From Chloroflexota bacterium (GTDB taxonomy: Bacteria > Chloroflexota > Anaerolineae > Anaerolineales > Villigracilaceae), in NCBI GenBank assembly GCA_021796155.1, contig JAJYOO010000015.1:1-17838 (forward strand): a stretch of 17,838 nucleotides of DNA. Direction: 5' to 3'. Positions 13,751 through 17,838 of this stretch are shown here, piece by piece (position 1 is the stretch's first letter; each line of letters begins with the position of its first letter). A program made the translations under genes and the position numbers. The notes beneath the pieces are model-generated. The model ran no database searches and was not told where the DNA came from. It saw only the letters and a program-made list of their open reading frames with translations.

Positions 13751-14287
13751 ATGTCTTCGATTCAAATTCGTCCAGCCACTGCATCTGATCTTCCGCGTTT
13801 GATGGCGCTGGATCATTCCATTAACAGCGAATACGTCTGGCAATTGGATTTACGCCGCGACGCGGGACAGATCATCGCCACATTTCGCGAAGTCCGTTTG
13901 CCGCGCCCGATTCCGGTCGCATACCCGCATAATCCATTTTCGTTGGCTGATGAATGGACGAAGAAAGCTTTGGTGCTGGTCGCAATTTCCTCGAACGAAC
14001 CAATCGGCTATCTTTGTTTGACGGATCGTCCCGCCTCCGTGGCCTGGGTGACTGATTTAGTCGTCGCGCCGCAGTGGAGACGCCGCGGGGTGGCTGGCGC
14101 TCTTTTGGATGCCGCGCAGGAGTGGAGTCTCGGACGCGGTCACCGCCGCCTCTTCCTTGAAATGCAATCGAAGAATCAGCCAGCCATCCGGCTGGCGCAA
14201 ATGCACGGTTATGAATTCTGCGGGTATAATGACCATTATTACTTGACGCAAGACGTAGCTCTATTTTTTGCGAGGGCACTTAAGTAG
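13751..14287 (+). CDS. GNAT-family N-acetyltransferase
   Basis: The protein has 178 residues from ATG 13751, eight bases after the preceding stop. An in-frame ATG at 13709 would add 14 residues inside the upstream gene, and the family-like sequence 'SSIQIRPATASDLPRLMALD' begins right after 13751. Acetyl-CoA motif A is 'VTDLVVAPQWRRRGVAGALLDAA' at 100-122 with the Q/R-x-x-G-x-A loop (Q108, R111, G113, A115). Motif B follows with 'RLFLEMQSKNQPAIRLAQMHGYEFCGYN' at 133-160. Residues 24-75 are an insertion rich in Arg and Pro relative to short GNATs. It resembles RimI-like acetyltransferases in its 'N.PA..LY...GF' region, but the substrate cannot be told. Confidence 0.9.
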   Translation: MSSIQIRPATASDLPRLMALDHSINSEYVWQLDLRRDAGQIIATFREVRLPRPIPVAYPHNPFSLADEWTKKALVLVAISSNEPIGYLCLTDRPASVAWVTDLVVAPQWRRRGVAGALLDAAQEWSLGRGHRRLFLEMQSKNQPAIRLAQMHGYEFCGYNDHYYLTQDVALFFARALK

Positions 14288-14307
14288 AGCAGTTCTGGGA
14301 AGGTTTT

Positions 14308-16218
14308 ATGTTTAACGGTTGGACTGAAAATTTATTGGCGGGGATCCAAACCCTCAACCAGATCCTGACAGCGGGAATTGCCATCACGGCTTTTTCCTTA
14401 TTTCTATATGCCCTGACATTTAACTTGCGTGACCGGGTAGCGCGTTCGTTCGCGACCATTCTTTTGTGCGTAGTTGTCGTATTCACCACAGAAGCGCTTC
14501 AAAATAAAACCGTTCCGAATTGGGGAATTGATTTGCTCCTCCGCCTGCAATGGCTGGGGATCATTTTCCTGCCTGCCGCATACGTTCATCTTTCAGACGC
14601 GGTGCTGGTCACCGCGGGCCGTCCATCGCGCGGACGAAGACGATTGGCCGTTCGATTGCTGTATGTTGTTTCGGTAGGATTTTTGGTTTTGCTCGCCTTC
14701 GGATTTTTGCTCGGTCCGCTCATCCCGGACGCCAAGCCGGCTCCACATCTCCAGCGGACGCTTTGGGCCGAGCTTTTTACCGTTTATTACGTTGTGGCGA
14801 TGGCCTGGGCGGGGATCAATTTTGTGCGCGCTTATTCCCGCATGTTGACGCGCTTGGGCCGACGCCGCATGTTGTATTTGATGGCTGGCGCGACCGCTCC
14901 CGCGCTGGGTTCTTATCCATATTTACTTTACGGTTCTTCCGTCGCGGCTCAATTTCCATTCTTCTTCTGGGGCATCAGCACGATCCTGAATGTGTTTGTC
15001 GGCGCGCTGATTGTCCTCATGGCATACGCAGTTGCATTCTTCGGCGTCTCATGGCCCGACCGCGTTGTGAAGAGCCGGCTTTTCAAATGGATTATGCGCG
15101 GCCCAGTTACTGCCTCGCTGGCATTGGGTTTGATGACAATTGTCCATCGCTTGGGCGTTTTGGTCGGCGACCCATATTCAGGCTTTGTTCCACTGACGAT
15201 GACCGTCACGGTTCTGTTATTTGAACATGCGATTACATTGTTTTATCCATTGTGGGAGCGATATCTTTTCTTCGGGAGCGATCGCGCCGAATTGCAGATC
15301 TTTCAGAACATGGAAGAACGTATGGTCACACAAAGCGACCTTCAGCAATTTCTGGAAGCGATTCTTGCTGCGGTGCGCGACCATATGCAATCGCCGTCCG
15401 CGTTTGTTGCCGCGTTGGATGGCGATGGCTTGTCAACGATTGTGATGGCGGGCAATCGTTCGATGCTCGATCAGGAAGAGCTTCCCAGTGCGCTGGAAAA
15501 GTTGAACGGCAATGGCGCGCATCATCACGAATTTGTGTGGGGAAAATATTGGGTCCTGCCGCTTCATCAGCGCAAGCGCGGCGACATGGATCGCGATGAA
15601 GTCCCGCCGCTTTTGGGAATTTTGGGCGTGGCGCATAACGAACATCCAGTTATGGAACACGACCAGCGCGATGCGTTATGGCTTCTGGCCGACCGCGCTG
15701 CGCTGGCCCTTGAAGACCGGCAATTGCAGCAGCGCATGTTCCGCTTTCTCGAAGATTTACAGCCGCGCGTTGACATGATCCAGCGTATGCGCGCTGCGGG
15801 CCGTTATGATTCACATGCAGGTTTGTTGGATGAAACCTTGCCGCCCGAGGCCGATCTTGCCAACTGGGTCAAAGACGCGTTGACACATTATTGGGGTGGG
15901 CCAAAATTAACGAACAGTCCGCTGATGCGCTTGCAAGTTGTTCAGGAAATGGCTCATGATTATGATGGCAACGCGGCGAATGCTTTACGTGCATTATTGC
16001 GAAAAGCCGTAGACCACGTCAGGCCGGAGGGCGAGCGGCGCTTTACAACGGAATGGATTTTGTATAACATACTTGAAATGAAGTTTATCGAAGGGCGTAA
16101 GGTCCGCGAAGTGGCTGGCCGGTTGGCGATGTCCGAAGCGGATTTATATCGGAAGCAACGCGTAGCAGTTGAAGAAGTTGCTAAGGCTATTCTTGAGATG
16201 GAATCACAAACGAGATAG
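14308..16218 (+). CDS. Polytopic membrane GAF-like sensor with possible helix-turn-helix tail
   Basis: This is a 636-residue protein. The first half (about 15-318) has eight or nine hydrophobic segments and resembles the seven-TM sensor halves of some histidine kinases, with Arg-rich loops at 104-113 and 184-188. A short helix (325-345) leads to a divergent GAF-like domain (about 345-472), ending in 'LWLLADRAALALEDRQLQQRMFRFLEDLQPR'-type helices. No kinase H-box, no N/G boxes and no GGDEF or HD residues follow. Instead, the last ~120 residues (516-636) are helical, with 'RRFTTEWILYNILEMKFIEGRKVREVAGRLAMSEADLYRKQRVAVEEVA' spread over 577-625. 'VREVAGRLAMSEADLYRKQRVA' has the rhythm of a helix-turn-helix. 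I recall similar tails in other Chloroflexota GAF proteins; that and the DNA-binding idea are inference. GGAAGG lies four bases before the ATG. It follows the GNAT gene by 20 bases. Confidence 0.85.
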   Translation: MFNGWTENLLAGIQTLNQILTAGIAITAFSLFLYALTFNLRDRVARSFATILLCVVVVFTTEALQNKTVPNWGIDLLLRLQWLGIIFLPAAYVHLSDAVLVTAGRPSRGRRRLAVRLLYVVSVGFLVLLAFGFLLGPLIPDAKPAPHLQRTLWAELFTVYYVVAMAWAGINFVRAYSRMLTRLGRRRMLYLMAGATAPALGSYPYLLYGSSVAAQFPFFFWGISTILNVFVGALIVLMAYAVAFFGVSWPDRVVKSRLFKWIMRGPVTASLALGLMTIVHRLGVLVGDPYSGFVPLTMTVTVLLFEHAITLFYPLWERYLFFGSDRAELQIFQNMEERMVTQSDLQQFLEAILAAVRDHMQSPSAFVAALDGDGLSTIVMAGNRSMLDQEELPSALEKLNGNGAHHHEFVWGKYWVLPLHQRKRGDMDRDEVPPLLGILGVAHNEHPVMEHDQRDALWLLADRAALALEDRQLQQRMFRFLEDLQPRVDMIQRMRAAGRYDSHAGLLDETLPPEADLANWVKDALTHYWGGPKLTNSPLMRLQVVQEMAHDYDGNAANALRALLRKAVDHVRPEGERRFTTEWILYNILEMKFIEGRKVREVAGRLAMSEADLYRKQRVAVEEVAKAILEMESQTR

Positions 16219-16235
16219 GGAGAAGGCAGGTTGAT

Positions 16236-17198
16236 ATGGTAAATCGTAAGAATGTTCCAGAAACGCAAGCGCCTCAAGTGGATGAGGGCTGGTGGGAGTC
16301 GGTCTTGGCCGACGAAAGCCGTTATTCCGCGCACGCGTCAACTCATTCGCAGAACCGGCCCGAGGTCCAGCATGAGGCGAAGCCTGAGGAGGCGAATAAA
16401 ATTTCGCCGAATTGGGTACAAGTCAAGGATCTTTATCTGCGTGACCAGATCGTTGACTTGCGCGTCACGGGCAGCAATCGGGGAGGATTGCTGGTCGAAG
16501 GCGACGGGTTGTATGGCTTTGTGCCGTTCTCGCATTTGACCGAGGCAGGAATGCAAGCCGATACCGCTGATCGTGAAAAGTACATGCAGGCGTATGTTGG
16601 GCGCACACTTAAACTGAAAGTGATCGAGTGTGTGCCGGAAGATGGACGCATTGTCTTTTCCGAACGCGCCGCGCAGGCCGAACCCGGAAAACGCGCGGAG
16701 TTGTTCCACTCGCTTCATTCCGGCGAGCGCACAACGGGAACCGTCACGAACGTTACGGACTTTGGCGTGTTCGTTGATCTCGGCGGCGTGGAAGGTTTGA
16801 TCCACATCTCCGAGCTTTCGTGGGGACGCGTCGCTCATCCGAACCAGATCGTGAAGCTCGGACAAAAGATCGAAGTGCAGGTGCTCGACCTTTCGCCGGA
16901 ACGCTGCCGCGTGGCGTTAAGTCTCAAGCGCTTGCAGCCCAATCCGTGGCTGAGGATGGACGACGAAATCAAAGTTGGCGATCTAGTCTCGGCTGTGGTC
17001 ACAAGCGTCCTTTCGTATGGCGCTTTCGCCCGCCTCGATCTGGGAATCGAAGGATTGATTCATGCGTCCGAGATGCCGCTTTCTGAAGGTATGCCTGTCA
17101 AAGATTTTCTGCAGGAAGGCCAACAGATTCAAGTGCGCGTTCTTCATGCGGACTCAGCGCATCAGCGTATGGGCCTCAGCATGAAATTGGACGCGTAA
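16236..17198 (+). CDS. Triple-S1-domain RNA-binding protein (ribosomal protein S1-like)
   Basis: The protein has 320 residues. An acidic, low-complexity N-terminus (1-60) precedes three S1 OB-fold repeats: about 68-144 (divergent), 161-231 (canonical, 'GTVTNVTDFGVFVDLGG.EGLIHISELSW') and 246-317 ('AVVTSVLSYGAFARLDLGIEGLIHASEM'). S1 repeats bind single-stranded RNA, and proteins with this layout work as 30S S1-like translation factors or RNA-decay cofactors. It is shorter than six-domain E. coli S1 and closer to the three- or four-domain forms of other phyla. The N-terminus 'VDEGWWESVLADE' is familiar from S1-like proteins of Chloroflexota. A purine-rich AGGGAGAAGGCAGG (16217-16230) precedes the ATG. 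It is the last gene of the punA run, with a hairpin directly after the stop. Whether it is the organism's main S1 (rpsA) or a paralogue is open. Confidence 0.92.
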   Translation: MVNRKNVPETQAPQVDEGWWESVLADESRYSAHASTHSQNRPEVQHEAKPEEANKISPNWVQVKDLYLRDQIVDLRVTGSNRGGLLVEGDGLYGFVPFSHLTEAGMQADTADREKYMQAYVGRTLKLKVIECVPEDGRIVFSERAAQAEPGKRAELFHSLHSGERTTGTVTNVTDFGVFVDLGGVEGLIHISELSWGRVAHPNQIVKLGQKIEVQVLDLSPERCRVALSLKRLQPNPWLRMDDEIKVGDLVSAVVTSVLSYGAFARLDLGIEGLIHASEMPLSEGMPVKDFLQEGQQIQVRVLHADSAHQRMGLSMKLDA

Positions 17199-17205
17199 AA
17201 ATCGT

Positions 17206-17230
17206 AGAGCGAGATGCTATCTCGCTCTAA
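17206..17230 (+). terminator. Hairpin terminator after the S1-domain gene
   Basis: The perfect 11-base stem 17206-17216 against 17220-17230 has a three-base loop, seven bases after the TAA. No long T run follows, only scattered T in 'ACTCATTTATTAATTTC', so termination efficiency may be moderate. On the opposite strand an A/T-rich flank also exists, but no converging gene is present. Confidence 0.65.
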
Positions 17231-17268
17231 CTCATTTATTAATTTCTTGTTGTCCTCGTGCCTTGAGA

Positions 17269-17838
17269 TGCCGACGAATTCCTCGCGCCGCTATGAACAA
17301 CAACCCCCGTCAAACGATTGGCTGGATCGTTTAGCGCGTTTCAATTTGCATTTTGGCCGTTTCTTTCGCGACACACTCGGCGTGTTTCTCGTGGCGTTGG
17401 CGCTCATGTCGCTGCTTGCACTATGGGGTGTCACGGGCGGCGTTCTGTTGACGCCGTGGGCTGATTTCCTTTCGGTCGAACTTGGATGGGGAAGTTATCT
17501 GCTGATTGCCGCGTTTGGATATGGTGGATTCATGCTTGTCCGGCGCGGTAACGGCAGACTCAGTTGGACGCGTCTCCTATCGCTGGAACTCGCCTCTTTC
17601 CTGACTTTGGGACTGCTCGCCGTTATCGGCGGTGAATCTCTCGTCCGCGCCGAAGCCGGCATGGATGGCGGGCGGCTCGGCTGGGGCATTGCCTATTTAT
17701 TTGGCATGTCCATGGGTACTTGGGGAAAGATCCTGTTGGTTTTCTTGTGGCTGTTAACAGCCGCGACTGGCTTTGGATTCTGGGCTGTTCTTGAAGCATG
17801 GCTATACCGTCTGGCAGGAGAAACGGCCAAAATGCAAA
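17269..17838 (+). CDS. ftsK: FtsK/SpoIIIE DNA translocase, N-terminal membrane part (truncated by the window edge)
   Basis: An open frame runs from ATG 17269 to the last base, 190 codons with no stop. A hydrophilic start ('PTNSSRRYEQQPPSNDWLDRLARFNLHF') is followed by four membrane spans: about 36-56 ('GVFLVALALMSLLALWGVTGG'-like), 75-92, 102-121 and 153-174. 'GGRLGWGIAYLFGMSMGTWG' precedes the last span. This four-TM layout, with the Gly-rich periplasmic loop before the last span, is typical of the FtsK/SpoIIIE N-terminal domain (FtsK_4TM), which anchors the hexameric ATPase at the division septum. The Walker motifs and gamma domain would lie beyond the window, so the assignment rests on the membrane domain only. 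No strong ribosome-binding site is seen, and two in-frame TTG codons at 17248 and 17251 are weaker alternatives. Confidence 0.75.

Noticed and set aside
14225..14230. Perfect TATAAT inside the GNAT gene, about 80 bases before the membrane sensor gene
   Set aside because: No -35 hexamer lies at a suitable distance and there is no extended -10 TG. The hexamer is explained by the codons for Gly-Tyr-Asn in the acetyltransferase motif. An internal promoter cannot be excluded but is not supported.
14550..15224. 224-residue plus-strand open frame in another frame of the membrane sensor gene
   Set aside because: It is Arg/Cys/Phe-rich without hydrophobic periodicity. The overlapping frame gives a clean multi-span membrane protein with a ribosome-binding site.
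1..17838. Mobile element, prophage or defence island
   Set aside because: No transposase, integrase, phage structural gene, restriction or toxin-antitoxin signature was found, and gene style and composition are uniform. The window reads as core chromosome.

Overview
The window looks like an ordinary chromosomal stretch from a bacterium of the Chloroflexota, most likely class Anaerolineae. That placement is inferred from the style of the proteins and from the gene assortment, not from a marker gene. Supporting signs are a secreted protein with a 'GYGEIAQA...NWGQ' core, a membrane GAF protein with a 'RRFTTEWILYNILE...EADLYRKQRVA' tail, and membrane proteins with Ig-like C-termini. Base composition is roughly balanced and even throughout. 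No phage, transposase, plasmid, CRISPR, tRNA or rRNA signature was seen.

Layout. (a) 1-3311, + strand: the end of a small unidentified ORF, a CysO-like ubiquitin-fold sulfur carrier (329-601) overlapping by four bases an E1-like MoeB/MoeZ enzyme with a rhodanese domain (598-1761), a strong terminator, then a cystathionine beta-synthase with two CBS domains (1899-3311). This is a coherent sulfur-transfer and cysteine/cystathionine block. (b) 3312-4508: a 298-base leader, a secreted low-complexity protein with a short conserved core and a Gly/Asn/Gln repeat tail (3610-4353), and a 14-bp perfect terminator hairpin. (c) 4509-7093, + strand: alr-lspA-rluD, whose first gene looks leaderless. (d) 7092-8277: a 30-base-arm inverted repeat, then the threonine aldolase gene ltaE and a palindromic terminator that carries the stop codons of both converging genes. 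(e) 8267-12026, - strand: a two-gene cyclic-di-GMP operon, a triple-GAF HD-GYP phosphodiesterase followed by a membrane GAF-GGDEF cyclase. (f) 12027-12213: a divergent intergenic region with a TATAAT promoter and a TTGAC-N5-GTCAA palindrome. (g) 12214-17198, + strand: five closely spaced genes, namely purine nucleoside phosphorylase, a two-TM protein with an Ig-like ectodomain, a GNAT acetyltransferase, a polytopic membrane GAF protein with a possible DNA-binding tail, and a triple-S1 RNA-binding protein, closed by a hairpin. (h) 17269 to the end: the four-TM amino terminus of an FtsK/SpoIIIE translocase, cut by the window edge.

Most of the content is housekeeping. The items most worth a second look are the CysO/MoeZ-type sulfur relay placed beside a CBS-type enzyme instead of a CysM-type one, the membrane sensor with a possible one-component output domain, the secreted repeat protein, and the composite terminator and inverted-repeat structures between genes. 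I did not find a convincing new multi-gene defence or mobile system.
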